A DNA stretch of 64,000 bases from JAQVCM01 sp040403095. Its GTDB lineage: Bacteria; Bacteroidota; Bacteroidia; Flavobacteriales_D; Crocinitomicaceae. The notes beneath the pieces are model-generated. The model searched no databases. It was not told where the DNA came from and saw nothing but the letters and a program-made list of their open reading frames with translations. The translations under genes and the position numbers were made by a program. This document shows positions 36,701 to 45,298 of this stretch, piece after piece. Each line of letters begins with the position of its first letter. Position 1 is the first letter of the stretch. The stretch spans positions 11,961 to 75,960 of the forward strand of contig JBBALI010000015.1 of the NCBI GenBank assembly GCA_040403095.1, in the 5' to 3' direction.

Positions 36701-37579
36701 ATCATTATCTGAAATTCTAATAAAATAACAAGAAATACCACTGTATGGATTCATTTCTCTTTGGAATTCAACTCCAACTTGATTAATTTTATTTGGACCC
36801 CAAGCATGAAACAATATATAATCATTGGCATCAAAAGAACCATCGCTTTCTCCAACTACCAAAATATCATTTTTCACCAGATCATCGGGACGAGCTACAC
36901 TATTTAATTCAGGTAGTTTTCCGCTACCATTTCCATAGATATTGATATGAGCTGGATTTAAACTTGCGACATCTATACCAATTGAAATCAAAAAAGCCCT
37001 GTCAATTTTATATAATCCATCTTGACTTACTGAAATTTTATACCAATCGCTATTGATATCGCCTAAAACTGAAGAACCAATAAAATCTTTTTTGGCAGCA
37101 GGAAGTGGTTTTGATGTTACAACTACTTTAAATGTGGCAATTCTTTTTACAACCCCACCAATCTTAACAAAAGGATTCATTGAAACATGCACAAACTTTT
37201 CTGTTCTGGCAGTATTTGTAGAAGTTTGAATTTTCGGCGCATCTGGAATTTCTATTTTGTAAGCATTTAAAAATGTTAAATCTTCATTGCTCGCGTCATA
37301 AAATGTTAAATTATCAACTTCGATAAGGTAATCTGAATATCGACTAGCTTTCGATTGCCAAGCAAAAAAAGGATTTTTACCATCATAACCTTGATTTTTG
37401 ATAGAAGGCATGAGATATTCTTGCTCATTAAGAATGATTTTTTTAGATGCATCCCACGGAATAACAACATCATACGAAGTACTCTGTGCAAAAACTTTTC
37501 CATTAAAAATAAGTACTGAAAACGTAAAGCAAACGTAAAAAAATAACTTAAAAATAGATTTTTCAATATTCAATGTCAT
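33716..37579 (-). CDS. porU: type IX secretion system sortase PorU (C25 gingipain-like)
   Basis: Start at 37579 (MTLNIEKSIFKLFFYV...) yields a signal peptide ending VFAQ; the 19 upstream residues do not fit. The ~1287-residue protein has an N-terminal beta domain and a caspase-like C25 peptidase core with His in NYVGHGGE and Cys in SATCEFTKYDDP. C-terminal beta-sandwich domains follow, then a type A-like sorting domain (LNYPNPFTTKTQFFFEHN, then GKLVKTI, ending in KLVLLK). PorU cleaves the C-terminal signal of secreted proteins and attaches them to A-LPS. A GACATTTG box (one mismatch) stands four bases before the ATG. Confidence 0.95.
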   Translation of the reverse strand: MTLNIEKSIFKLFFYVCFTFSVLIFNGKVFAQSTSYDVVIPWDASKKIILNEQEYLMPSIKNQGYDGKNPFFAWQSKASRYSDYLIEVDNLTFYDASNEDLTFLNAYKIEIPDAPKIQTSTNTARTEKFVHVSMNPFVKIGGVVKRIATFKVVVTSKPLPAAKKDFIGSSVLGDINSDWYKISVSQDGLYKIDRAFLISIGIDVASLNPAHINIYGNGSGKLPELNSVARPDDLVKNDILVVGESDGSFDANDYILFHAWGPNKINQVGVEFQREMNPYSGISCYFIRISDNDPPARIQSEASTETPNQNVSTFNYFSVYEQELKSLVGGGQRWYGELFDEELTKSFAFSIPNVVTTSPAKFRISVASNPSSGSNTVQLSIGSEVLSNFSLQTVSADFARAEKTFEDATPQSSMPLTMVVNRSSPSVMTYLDKIELNARSNLSLAGSQMYVRDLVSVGVGKVSSFSIGNFSNNCFVWNVTNRQKPVAEIGSLTGNNYTFVTRTDSLKTFIVSNGTNFLSPSFVGKVVPQNLHALEYADLLIVTPAVFKDQAERLANLHRGEGLLVHVVTTEQVYNEFSSGTLDVTAIKWFAKMFFVRANGNPDLMPKNLLLFGDGTYDPKGIISNVNYIPTYQVANSENHIDALVTDDYFGMMDDNESLGDADAMDLGVGRMLISSAQNAKEQVDKVEIYLTNGSSLLNTSQDCCSGNSNTDGTFGDWRLNYVQIADDEEGGYFVREDCEPQYEEVNTNHPEMNADKLYTDAFVQVSGAGGQRYPDVYDAITERIQRGALVVNYVGHGGEAGAALERIITIPQILSWSNLNKMNLFVSATCEFTKYDDPSRVSAGEWVALNPTGGAIALMTTTRSVYFDVNSTTGERFYENVFQRDNLFQPLTFGEIMRRTKNATNEGVNKRSFTLIGDPALKIALPKYRIVTDSINHLSPNLVNDTIEALSKMNIKGHLEDFNGNVLTNYDGVLSPSVFDKPKIGKTLGQDPSSPIIEFSTQRNSMYKGKASIKNGYFDFTFVVPKDINYAYGNGKISFYANNTSADAFGEDKRFVVGGLNSAGLNDNVPPTVELFLNDQNFVSGGLTDENPKLIAEVFDENGVNTVGNGIGHDIVAILDNNTSDPIVLNDYYTANLDSYQSGKVSYDFSGLSVGNHTLTLKIWDVNNNSSETSVNFTVVEKQAISLDHVLNYPNPFTTKTQFFFEHNQVCESLETQIQIFTVSGKLVKTINQSVRTAGFRTEGIDWDGRDDFGDQIGKGVYVYKISVKNPTGDVAEKIQKLVLLK

Positions 37580-37741
37580 GGCACAAATGTCTAAAAAAAG
37601 GATTACATAATCATCAAAAACGTATGCAACATTCATTTATTGCTACTGAATTATCATTTAAGTAGCTTCAATTTGTTTTTTTTTTGTAACATTGTCGTGA
37701 AAATTGCGTTCTAGTACTAATTTGCTATTATTCAGAATTGA

Positions 37742-38713
37742 ATGAAAAAACTTAAATACTTAGTAATCATAATGATTGGCTTAACCTGTAAAAACGAGGT
37801 TTTTGGACAAGATCCAACGTTTACACAGTTTTATGCCAACCCGATTTATTTGAATCCTGCTTTTGCTGGAACGAATAGATGTGCAAGATTTGGTCTTAAC
37901 TACAGAAATGAATGGCCAAGACTTTCGGCAAATTATGTAACTTACAGTGCTTCTTACGATCAATATTTTAAAAATATATCTGGAGGATTTGGTGTATTGG
38001 CAACACATGACCAACAAGGACAAGGTACAATCAATACCACAATGCTGGGTTTGGTTTACTCATACCATTTGAAAGTAACAAACAAATTTACGATGCTATT
38101 TGGCGCTAGAGCTGCTTGGTATCAAAAATTCTTAGATTGGGATAAATTGAAATTTGGGGACATGATTGACCCGAGAAGAGGATTTATTTATAAAACTGGT
38201 GATGTTCAGAGAGGAGGCTCAAGAGGATTTTTTGATGCATCTGCTGGTATCGCAGGATTTTCAAAGAATTTCTTTTTTGGTGTTGCAGCTCATCACTTGA
38301 ATATGCCTGATGAATCTATGATTTTAGGTACAAACTCACCACTCCCTATCAGATTGACCGGGCACATGGGTGCAGAAATAAAATTAGGTGGTAAATCTAA
38401 ATACATGAATACAACGTCCATCATGCCAAATGTAATTTTCCAATACCAACAAGGATTTATGGAAATTAACATTGGTACCTATGTAAAGTACGGTTCATTT
38501 ACGGCTGGAGCATGGTTTAGAAATAGAGATGCTTTTATTTTAGCTTTAGGAGTAAATACAGGAACATTTAAGATTGGTTACAGTTATGATGTGACTGTTT
38601 CTACATTAAATAATGGTATCTCTGGTGGTTCACATGAAGTTTCACTAGGGTATAATGTAAATTGTAAGAAAAAAGGTCAAACATGGAGAACAATTTCTTG
38701 TCCTTCATTTTAA
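37742..38713 (+). CDS. porP: PorP/SprF family type IX secretion outer-membrane protein
   Basis: A 323-residue barrel with signal peptide (to VFGQ, about residue 22). The family signature DPTFTQFYANPIYLNPAFAG follows at once, then RNEWPRLSANYVTYSASYD and a C-terminal strand set (GGSHEVSLGYN). PorP/SprF proteins attach PorE/PorK-linked machinery or secreted type B adhesins at the outer membrane. It is divergent from porU and 60 bases upstream of gldJ, a locus position suggesting the core component rather than an adhesin-specific SprF. The porP label rests on context. Confidence 0.85.
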   Translation: MKKLKYLVIIMIGLTCKNEVFGQDPTFTQFYANPIYLNPAFAGTNRCARFGLNYRNEWPRLSANYVTYSASYDQYFKNISGGFGVLATHDQQGQGTINTTMLGLVYSYHLKVTNKFTMLFGARAAWYQKFLDWDKLKFGDMIDPRRGFIYKTGDVQRGGSRGFFDASAGIAGFSKNFFFGVAAHHLNMPDESMILGTNSPLPIRLTGHMGAEIKLGGKSKYMNTTSIMPNVIFQYQQGFMEINIGTYVKYGSFTAGAWFRNRDAFILALGVNTGTFKIGYSYDVTVSTLNNGISGGSHEVSLGYNVNCKKKGQTWRTISCPSF

Positions 38714-38752
38714 AAAAAATGTAACTTTTATTTTAAATTACGTTTATGCAAG

Positions 38753-38760
38753 TAACTTTG
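38753..38760 (+). promoter_or_regulatory. gldJ -7 box TAACTTTG
   Basis: Exact TAnnTTTG match in the porP-gldJ gap, 13 bases before the gldJ ATG. A -33 TTG is absent, so strength is uncertain. Confidence 0.45.
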
Positions 38761-38773
38761 CAAAATTAGAACA

Positions 38774-40828
38774 ATGAAAAAACAACCAATAAATATGAAA
38801 ATGCTTCGAATTTCAGCTTTAGCTATTTTAGCAATTGCTTTGGTCACTGCATGTTCTCGCGAAAGTTCAGGTTCAACTGGATGGGAGTACAATAATCCAA
38901 ATGTTGGAGGATTCCAAAAATTTCCTTTCATGGATCAAGAAACTGGTCCAGGTTTATTATTAGTCGAAGGTGGAACGTTCACAATGGGTCGTGCTGAGCA
39001 AGATGTAATGTTTGATCACAACAATCGTCCAGCACGCGTAACAGTTTCTTCTTTCTACATGGACCAAACAGAGGTTACTAACTTTTACTGGTTAGAATAT
39101 TTGTATTGGATTCACCGTGCTTATGGAGAAACTTATCCAATGGTTTATAAAAACGCTCTGCCAGATACACTTTGCTGGAGATCACCACTTTCTTTCAACG
39201 AGAAATACGTAGAGTACTACTTACGTCATCCTGCTTACAGAGATTATCCTGTGGTTGGTGTTTCATGGCTGCAAGCAAATGACTATTGCAAATGGAGAAC
39301 AGACCGTGTAAATGAATACATTCTGATTCGTGAAGGAATCATGGACTTTAACACTGAGCAAGAAAACGAAAACAACTTTGATACAGAGGCTTATTTAGCT
39401 GGTCAATATGCCAATGAAGAAGGAAAAGATGGTGTAATTAGAAATACACAGGATTTAGATCCTTCAAAAGCGAATGGTAAACAATTGTCTACTCGTATAA
39501 TTAGAATGGAAGATGGAATTTTGCTTCCAAGATATAGACTACCAACTGAAGCTGAATGGGAATTTGCATCTTATGGATTAATTGGAAATTTAGAGCCAGG
39601 TTCAGAAGTTATTACAGATAGAAAAATCTATCCTTGGGACGGTCATTGGGTAAGACAAGATGATGCAACATTTCAAGGTCAAATCCGTGCGAACTTTGTA
39701 AGAGGTCGTGGAGATTACATGGGAGTTGCTGGTCAGTTGAATGACAAAGCAGATGTAACTGCTCCAGTTGAATCTTATTGGCCGAATGATTACGGTTTAT
39801 ACAACATGGCTGGAAACGTTTCAGAATGGGTAATGGATGTTTACCGTCCAATGTCATCTGAAGATTTTGATGAGTTCAGACCTTTCCGTGGTAATGTATT
39901 CAAAACAAAACAATTGAACAATCAAGGTATTACTGATACTAAGAATGCACAAGTTTTGTATGATGTTCATGGAATGAAAGAATACATCAATGAGTTCGAA
40001 CGAGTTCGTTACCAGCGTATTTCTGCAACAAAACACGACATTGATGATACAGTAATTCCTGCTGGAATTATGATGAGAAATGCTTCTAGAAATCCTGAAA
40101 GAAGAGGAACAGCTCCAGATCCATATTATACATCTCACAAAAACACCAAAGACTCAATGGAGTTAAAGTTGTTGAAAGAATTAAATGTAATCTTAGATTC
40201 TGCCATTTCTTTGAAAAATGACAAAGATGAAGTTGCTTCTTCTTTAATAGTTCAGGAATTAATAATGGATGAAATCTTTGTAGATAGATTACGCGAAGGT
40301 GTAAATGGTGATGAGTATGCTTATGAAATCATCACTATTTTGAGACAAGGTTTTGCTTCTTTCATTACTAATACTCCTGGTAAATTGAAATACAGAAATG
40401 TTGTTGAGGAAGAAAATATCGGACGATTGAATTATAGAAAAGACGATTATATCGATCATTTAGATGGTGATATTGAAAGTTCTATCTATTTTGACAATGA
40501 TGATCGCAAAAACGCAATCAACCAAGCAGAAAGAGATCCAAACTTAGTAATGTATCAAAATGAATATGAAACATACAGTTTGCAAGGTAGTCAAATCAAA
40601 CCAGGAGATAGAACTTCATGGCCTACGACATTGGTTTCTGACAAATCAAGAGTTTACAAAGGTGGATCTTGGAAAGACAGAGCTTATTGGTTAGTAGGTT
40701 CAAACAGAAGATTCTTGGATGAAGATCAATCTACTGCAACCATCGGATTTAGATGTGCAATGGATCGTGTAGGAAGTCCAACTGGATTGAACTACGAAAA
40801 AAAGGATAAGAAAAAGAAGAAAAAATAA
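38774..40828 (+). CDS. gldJ: gliding motility lipoprotein GldJ
   Basis: A 684-residue lipoprotein: signal ISALAILAIALVTAC with lipobox V-T-A-C (Cys27). The body is an FGE/SUMF1-fold domain (VEGGTFTMGRAEQDVMFDHN, VGVSWLQANDYCKWR, YRLPTEAEWEFASYG, YNMAGNVSEWVMDVY, then VYKGGSWKD and TIGFRCAMD). FGE catalytic cysteines are not obvious, so it is structural, as known for GldJ. Between NMAGNVSEW (about residue 343) and the closing GGSW (about 628) lie roughly 280 residues, far more than in plain FGE domains. GldJ stabilises GldK and is essential for gliding and type IX secretion. The tail is a Lys-rich KKKKK stretch. Confidence 0.93.
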   Translation: MKKQPINMKMLRISALAILAIALVTACSRESSGSTGWEYNNPNVGGFQKFPFMDQETGPGLLLVEGGTFTMGRAEQDVMFDHNNRPARVTVSSFYMDQTEVTNFYWLEYLYWIHRAYGETYPMVYKNALPDTLCWRSPLSFNEKYVEYYLRHPAYRDYPVVGVSWLQANDYCKWRTDRVNEYILIREGIMDFNTEQENENNFDTEAYLAGQYANEEGKDGVIRNTQDLDPSKANGKQLSTRIIRMEDGILLPRYRLPTEAEWEFASYGLIGNLEPGSEVITDRKIYPWDGHWVRQDDATFQGQIRANFVRGRGDYMGVAGQLNDKADVTAPVESYWPNDYGLYNMAGNVSEWVMDVYRPMSSEDFDEFRPFRGNVFKTKQLNNQGITDTKNAQVLYDVHGMKEYINEFERVRYQRISATKHDIDDTVIPAGIMMRNASRNPERRGTAPDPYYTSHKNTKDSMELKLLKELNVILDSAISLKNDKDEVASSLIVQELIMDEIFVDRLREGVNGDEYAYEIITILRQGFASFITNTPGKLKYRNVVEEENIGRLNYRKDDYIDHLDGDIESSIYFDNDDRKNAINQAERDPNLVMYQNEYETYSLQGSQIKPGDRTSWPTTLVSDKSRVYKGGSWKDRAYWLVGSNRRFLDEDQSTATIGFRCAMDRVGSPTGLNYEKKDKKKKKK

Positions 40829-40844
40829 CTTCAATATAATTTTA

Positions 40845-40870
40845 AAACCCATCTTTAAGGTGGGTTTTTT
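40845..40870 (+). terminator. rho-independent terminator after gldJ
   Basis: AACCCATC pairs with GGTGGGTT (one G-U pair) around TTTAA, followed by TTTTTT, 18 bases after the gldJ stop. Confidence 0.85.
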
Positions 40871-40884
40871 TATGCGATATAAAT

Positions 40885-42171
40885 ATGAACTTTGAACTAT
40901 TTTACGAAACATCTGGTATTTGCACCGATACTAGGAATATACAAAAAGACAGTTTATTTATTTGTCTTAAAGGAGCAAATTTTAATGGGAATGAATTTGC
41001 AGAGAAAGCGATAGAAGCTGGTGCAAAATATGTTATTGCGGACGAAAAATTATTTCAAAACAATGATAGAATATTTTTGGTCGAAAATGCACTAGAATAC
41101 CTTCAAAAATTAGCCAATTTCCACAGAAATAAATTTAATATCCCAATTATTGGCATTACAGGAAGTAACGGTAAAACAACAAGCAAAGAGCTGATTGCAA
41201 ACGTCTTATCAAAAAAATTCAAAGTTCATTATACACTTGGAAATTTAAACAATCATATTGGAGTGCCTCTTACCCTACTCCAACTGAACGATACGCATGA
41301 AATTGCGGTTATTGAAATGGGCGCAAATAAATTTCATGACATTCAAGAATTGTGTGAGATTGCAGAACCAACACATGGAATTATCACCAATATTGGAATG
41401 GCACACTTGGAAGGTTTTATAAATTTTGAAGGTGTATTGAAAACAAAATTAGAACTTTACGATTCAATCTCCAATCAAAAAGGTTGCGTTTTTGTTAATA
41501 ATGATGATCCAATATTAACCGAAAATCTTCCAAAAAATATTGAAATCATATCTTATGCAGCTGATAAGAATGCAACAATTAAAGGGAAATTACTTTCTCT
41601 TTCTCCCTTTGTAGAAATGAATTGGAAGAATGAAAAATTTGAATCTGCAACTATACAAACGCAGATGATTGGAAAATACAATTTTTATAACTTCTTAGCT
41701 GCTATCTGTATTGGAAACTATTTTGCTGTTGAACAAACAAAAATTTCAGAAGCAATAGCAGAATATTCTCCAACCAACAATCGCTCTCAAGTTCAAAAAA
41801 CATCAAAAAACACACTTATTCTTGATGCTTATAATGCAAATCCAACAAGTATGAACTCAGCTTTGGAAAGTTTTGCGTTGGTTGAAAATTCAGACAAAAT
41901 TGCTATTTTAGGTGATATGTTTGAATTGGGGAACGAATCTGTTAGTGAACATCAAAAAATAATTGATTTAATCTCGAAATTAAATCTAGAAGCAATTTGT
42001 ATTGGGAAGAATTTTAGTTCAATTCTAGAAGATAACAATGCAAAAATCAAAGGTTTTGAGAACAAAGAAACTGCTTCAATTTATATTCAAAAACTCAATT
42101 TTGAAGGTAAACTGATTCTTCTTAAAGGTTCACGAGGCATTGGTTTAGAAAGCATAGTACCCTATTTATAA
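40885..42171 (+). CDS. murF: UDP-MurNAc-tripeptide:D-Ala-D-Ala ligase
   Basis: A 428-residue Mur ligase. The ATP loop is IIGITGSNGKTTSKE; NLNNHIGVPLTLL, IEMGANKFHDI and the third-domain LDAYNANPTSM are all characteristic of MurF rather than MurC, MurD or MurE. It adds D-Ala-D-Ala to the muramyl tripeptide in the cytosol. It stands directly after gldJ, as I recall from Flavobacterium, and 3 bases before the next gene. The start is the first ATG, only 15 bases after the gldJ terminator, so its promoter may overlap that hairpin. Confidence 0.95.
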   Translation: MNFELFYETSGICTDTRNIQKDSLFICLKGANFNGNEFAEKAIEAGAKYVIADEKLFQNNDRIFLVENALEYLQKLANFHRNKFNIPIIGITGSNGKTTSKELIANVLSKKFKVHYTLGNLNNHIGVPLTLLQLNDTHEIAVIEMGANKFHDIQELCEIAEPTHGIITNIGMAHLEGFINFEGVLKTKLELYDSISNQKGCVFVNNDDPILTENLPKNIEIISYAADKNATIKGKLLSLSPFVEMNWKNEKFESATIQTQMIGKYNFYNFLAAICIGNYFAVEQTKISEAIAEYSPTNNRSQVQKTSKNTLILDAYNANPTSMNSALESFALVENSDKIAILGDMFELGNESVSEHQKIIDLISKLNLEAICIGKNFSSILEDNNAKIKGFENKETASIYIQKLNFEGKLILLKGSRGIGLESIVPYL

Positions 42172-42174
42172 AAT

Positions 42175-42834
42175 ATGAAAACAGCAATCATTTTAGGAAG
42201 TTCAGGTTTGACTGGAGGTTTTATTCTTGAAAAATTGATTCAAGACAACGATTACGTTAATATAATTCTTATAAATCGTAAAAAATCAGGCATTGAAAAT
42301 TCAAAAATTGAAGAGATAATTACAGACTTTAAAAGCGAAATAAATCTAGATTCTATAGCAAATATTGATTCTATCTTTTCGTGTTTGGGAACAACGAGAA
42401 AAAAAACACCAGACTTAAATCAATACAGAGAAATCGAAATTGAAATCCCCTGTAAAATTGCCACTTTGGCATTACAGAAAGGTTTAAAAACGATGCATTT
42501 TATCTCAAGTGTTGGCGCTGATTCTAAATCTTCCAATTTTTACCTTAAAATAAAAGGCGAAGCTGAAGAAAAATTATCCTCACTAAACATTCCATCTTTG
42601 CATATTTATAGACCTTCGTTACTCATTGGACCAAGGAAAGAAAATAGACTGACTGAGAAAATTTTTATGCTTTTAATGCCTATATTCAATCCTCTTATGT
42701 TTGGAAAAGCAAAGAAATACAAAACAATGCAAATCGAAAATTTATCGAAATCGATGATTGCAAAAGATGATATAAAAACCAATTTACCTGTTGAAATTCA
42801 TGAATATGAAAGTATCATGCAAACTATTGGATAA
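42175..42834 (+). CDS. TIP30/HTATIP2-like NAD(P)-binding protein
   Basis: A 219-residue Rossmann protein of the atypical SDR group. Nucleotide-binding GSSGLTGGFILEKL is at residues about 8-21, SCLGTTRKK at about 69-77, FISSVGADSKSSNFYLKIKGEAE carries the Ser and Tyr-x3-Lys equivalents, and IYRPSLLIGPR is conserved. Bacterial relatives are annotated as oxidoreductases without known substrate. It is cotranscribed with murF (3-base gap). Confidence 0.85.
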   Translation: MKTAIILGSSGLTGGFILEKLIQDNDYVNIILINRKKSGIENSKIEEIITDFKSEINLDSIANIDSIFSCLGTTRKKTPDLNQYREIEIEIPCKIATLALQKGLKTMHFISSVGADSKSSNFYLKIKGEAEEKLSSLNIPSLHIYRPSLLIGPRKENRLTEKIFMLLMPIFNPLMFGKAKKYKTMQIENLSKSMIAKDDIKTNLPVEIHEYESIMQTIG

Positions 42835-42838
42835 AAAA

Positions 42839-42866
42839 AGTCCCAAATTCAACTGAACTTGGGACT
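42839..42866 (-). terminator. bidirectional hairpin terminator, T-run on minus strand
   Basis: AGTCCCAAATTC pairs with GAACTTGGGACT (one mismatch). The minus strand continues into TTTTTTT, so it serves the acyl-CoA dehydrogenase gene; the plus strand lacks a T-run. Confidence 0.8.
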
Positions 42867-42887
42867 CGAAATAACAAACTGAAAATT

Positions 42888-44030
42888 CTAATCAGCTAAT
42901 AAATTTCTTGAAATTACTATTTTCTGAATCTCAGAAGTTCCTTCATAGATTTGTGTAATTTTCGCATCACGCATCAATCTTTCAACATGGTATTCTTTTA
43001 CGAAGCCATATCCACCATGAATCTGAACAGCTTCTACTGTTTGTTCCATAGCAACTTTAGATGCATATAATTTCGCCATTGCACCAGATTGATCGTAATT
43101 TCTTCCTGCATCTTTATCAGCAGCAGATTTCATTACTAACATTCTTGCAGCTTCGATTTCAGTAGCCATATCTGCTAATTTGAAAGCAATCGCTTGGTGG
43201 TGGTAAATCTCTTTTCCAAAAGCTTTTCTTTGTTTAGAATAAGCCAAAGCCAATTCCATCGCTCCAGAAGCAATACCTAAAGCTTGAGCAGCAATACCAA
43301 TTCTTCCTCCAGATAAAGTTTTCATAGCGAATTTGAATCCGAATCCATCTTCACCAATTCTATTTTCTTTTGGCACTTTTACGTCGTTAAACAACAAAGT
43401 ATGCGTATCGCTTCCTCTAATTCCTAATTTATCTTCTTTTGCACCTACGATGAAACCTTCCATTCCACGCTCAATAATAAAGGCATTGATCCCTCTGTGA
43501 CCAGCTTCAACATTTGTTTGAGCAATCACTAAATAAGTCGAAGCAGAAGAACCATTTGTAATCCAGTTTTTTGTTCCGTTCAACAAATAATATTCTCCCA
43601 TGTCAATGGCAGTAGTGCTTTGAGAAGTTGCATCAGAACCAGCTTCAGGCTCAGACAAACAAAAAGCTCCAATTTTTTCACCGGTTGCTAATGGAATTAG
43701 ATACTTTTGTTTTTGTTCTTCATTTGCGAATTTCTCTAATCCCCAACAAACCAATGAGTTATTTACCGACATACAAACTGAAACAGAAGCATCTACTTTC
43801 GAGATTTCTTCAATTGCAATTGCATAAGAAATAGTATCCATACCGCCACCGCCGTATTTTGGGTCAACCATCATTCCCATAAAACCAAGTTCTCCAAGTT
43901 GCTTGATTTCTTCTGCGGGGAATTTTTGTTGGTTATCACGCTCGATAACACCAGCTTTTAAAACATTTTGAGCGAAATCTCTTGCCGCTGTACGAACAGC
44001 AATTTGTTCTTCTGTCAGTTCAAAATTCAT
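42888..44030 (-). CDS. acyl-CoA dehydrogenase (short/medium-chain type)
   Basis: A 380-residue flavoenzyme of full length. FCLSEPEAGSDATS and the second signature (QIHGGYGFVKEYHVERLMRD) are present. The catalytic base is Glu363 in QIYEGTSEIQ, the position used by short- and medium-chain enzymes. It oxidises acyl-CoA to enoyl-CoA and passes electrons to ETF. The butyryl/isobutyryl-CoA range would suit the IcmF product in the same window, but that is inference. It is monocistronic with its own terminator. Confidence 0.93.
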   Translation of the reverse strand: MNFELTEEQIAVRTAARDFAQNVLKAGVIERDNQQKFPAEEIKQLGELGFMGMMVDPKYGGGGMDTISYAIAIEEISKVDASVSVCMSVNNSLVCWGLEKFANEEQKQKYLIPLATGEKIGAFCLSEPEAGSDATSQSTTAIDMGEYYLLNGTKNWITNGSSASTYLVIAQTNVEAGHRGINAFIIERGMEGFIVGAKEDKLGIRGSDTHTLLFNDVKVPKENRIGEDGFGFKFAMKTLSGGRIGIAAQALGIASGAMELALAYSKQRKAFGKEIYHHQAIAFKLADMATEIEAARMLVMKSAADKDAGRNYDQSGAMAKLYASKVAMEQTVEAVQIHGGYGFVKEYHVERLMRDAKITQIYEGTSEIQKIVISRNLLAD

Positions 44031-44116
44031 ATTATTGTATAGTTTATTTTAATTCTTAATTTAATCGGTTGTAAATTTAAACTTAATATTTTATTTTTCC
44101 ACTTTCTATTTGACTT

Positions 44117-45187
44117 ATGATAACATATAATATTATCGGATTGATGTCAGGCACCTCATTAGATGGTCTAGACATTGCATTAGTAAGATTGTTTTACCAT
44201 TCAGACAACACTTGGACATACGAATTGGTTCAAGCAGAGACTTTTTCATACCCTGGAGAAATTGCAGAAAAATTAAGTGTTTCAACGCAACTGACTGCGA
44301 TTCAACTATTCAAACTTGACAAAGAATTAGCAAAAAATATGGGTGAATTTGTCAATATTTTCATTCAAAAACACAAAATTGAAAAAAATAAAATCGACTA
44401 CATTGCATCGCATGGGCACACCGTTCATCATCAACCAGAAAATGGATTTACAGTCCAAATTGGATGTGGAACTACGATCGCTGCAATTACAGGAATTAAA
44501 GTAGTCAATGATTTCCGCACCAAGGATGTGATTCATGGCGGACAAGGAGCACCATTGGTTCCGATTGGAGACTTTGAACTGTTTAATTCGGAAGCAGAAT
44601 CTTTCTTAAATATTGGTGGAATTTCAAATATATCGTTCAAAAAGAATGGAAAAATAACAGCTTTTGATTGTTCACCAGGAAACCTTCCATTGAATAAACT
44701 CGCACAAAACAAAGGCTTGAGTTATGATAAAGACGGAATATTGGCGAAATCCGGTGAAATCAACTTTTTTCTTTTGGATTTGCTAAACAATTTACCCTAT
44801 TATGCAGAGAATGGTCCCAAATCATTGGGCACAGAATGGCTTGAGAGTGAATTTTATCCATTGGTAAAATTTGACAGAGATATTGAAAATAATTTGAGAA
44901 CAATCATTGAACATGAAGCAATTCAAATCAGCAATATTCTAAATAAAAATGAACTAAAATCAGTTTTTATTACTGGTGGTGGCGCGTTGAATAATTTTTT
45001 AATCGAGAGAATTGCACATTATTTTGAGGGACAAATCGTACTCCCTGAAAGAAAAATCATCGAATTCAAAGAAGCCATTGTATTTGCATTTTTGGGTGCT
45101 CTATACGCTGAAAACTTACCAAATTGTTTAAAAGATGTTACCGGTGCAGACGTTAATGTTTGCAGTGGAGTTTTACATTTGCCATGA
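44117..45187 (+). CDS. anmK: anhydro-N-acetylmuramic acid kinase
   Basis: A 356-residue kinase of the sugar kinase/Hsp70 fold. The N-terminal IGLMSGTSLDGLDIAL, ASHGHTVHHQPENGFTVQIG, DFRTKDVIHGGQGAPLVPIGD and VFITGGGALNNFL all match AnmK. It cleaves and phosphorylates anhMurNAc from peptidoglycan turnover to MurNAc-6-P. It is standalone. A TCTATTTG box (one mismatch to TAnnTTTG) lies four bases before the ATG. It completes the cell-wall theme with murF nearby. Confidence 0.95.
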   Translation: MITYNIIGLMSGTSLDGLDIALVRLFYHSDNTWTYELVQAETFSYPGEIAEKLSVSTQLTAIQLFKLDKELAKNMGEFVNIFIQKHKIEKNKIDYIASHGHTVHHQPENGFTVQIGCGTTIAAITGIKVVNDFRTKDVIHGGQGAPLVPIGDFELFNSEAESFLNIGGISNISFKKNGKITAFDCSPGNLPLNKLAQNKGLSYDKDGILAKSGEINFFLLDLLNNLPYYAENGPKSLGTEWLESEFYPLVKFDRDIENNLRTIIEHEAIQISNILNKNELKSVFITGGGALNNFLIERIAHYFEGQIVLPERKIIEFKEAIVFAFLGALYAENLPNCLKDVTGADVNVCSGVLHLP

Positions 45188-45263
45188 GCTTCAATCAAAA
45201 ATTAACGAATTTAGCAGGTATTTAAATTGAAAATCATTTTAAACTTTCTTCAAGATAGTTTAC

Positions 45264-45298
45264 TAAATTTGCAACACATGAAAATCGAAAAAAGATGA
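45264..45298 (+). promoter_or_regulatory. promoter box TAAATTTG and six-codon upstream ORF before the dehydrogenase gene
   Basis: TAAATTTG (45264-45271) is a full -7 match. Six bases later an ATG opens the mini-ORF MKIEKR (45278-45298), whose TGA stop overlaps the ATG of the dehydrogenase gene at 45295. It could be a translational coupler; it could also be chance. Confidence 0.4.
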
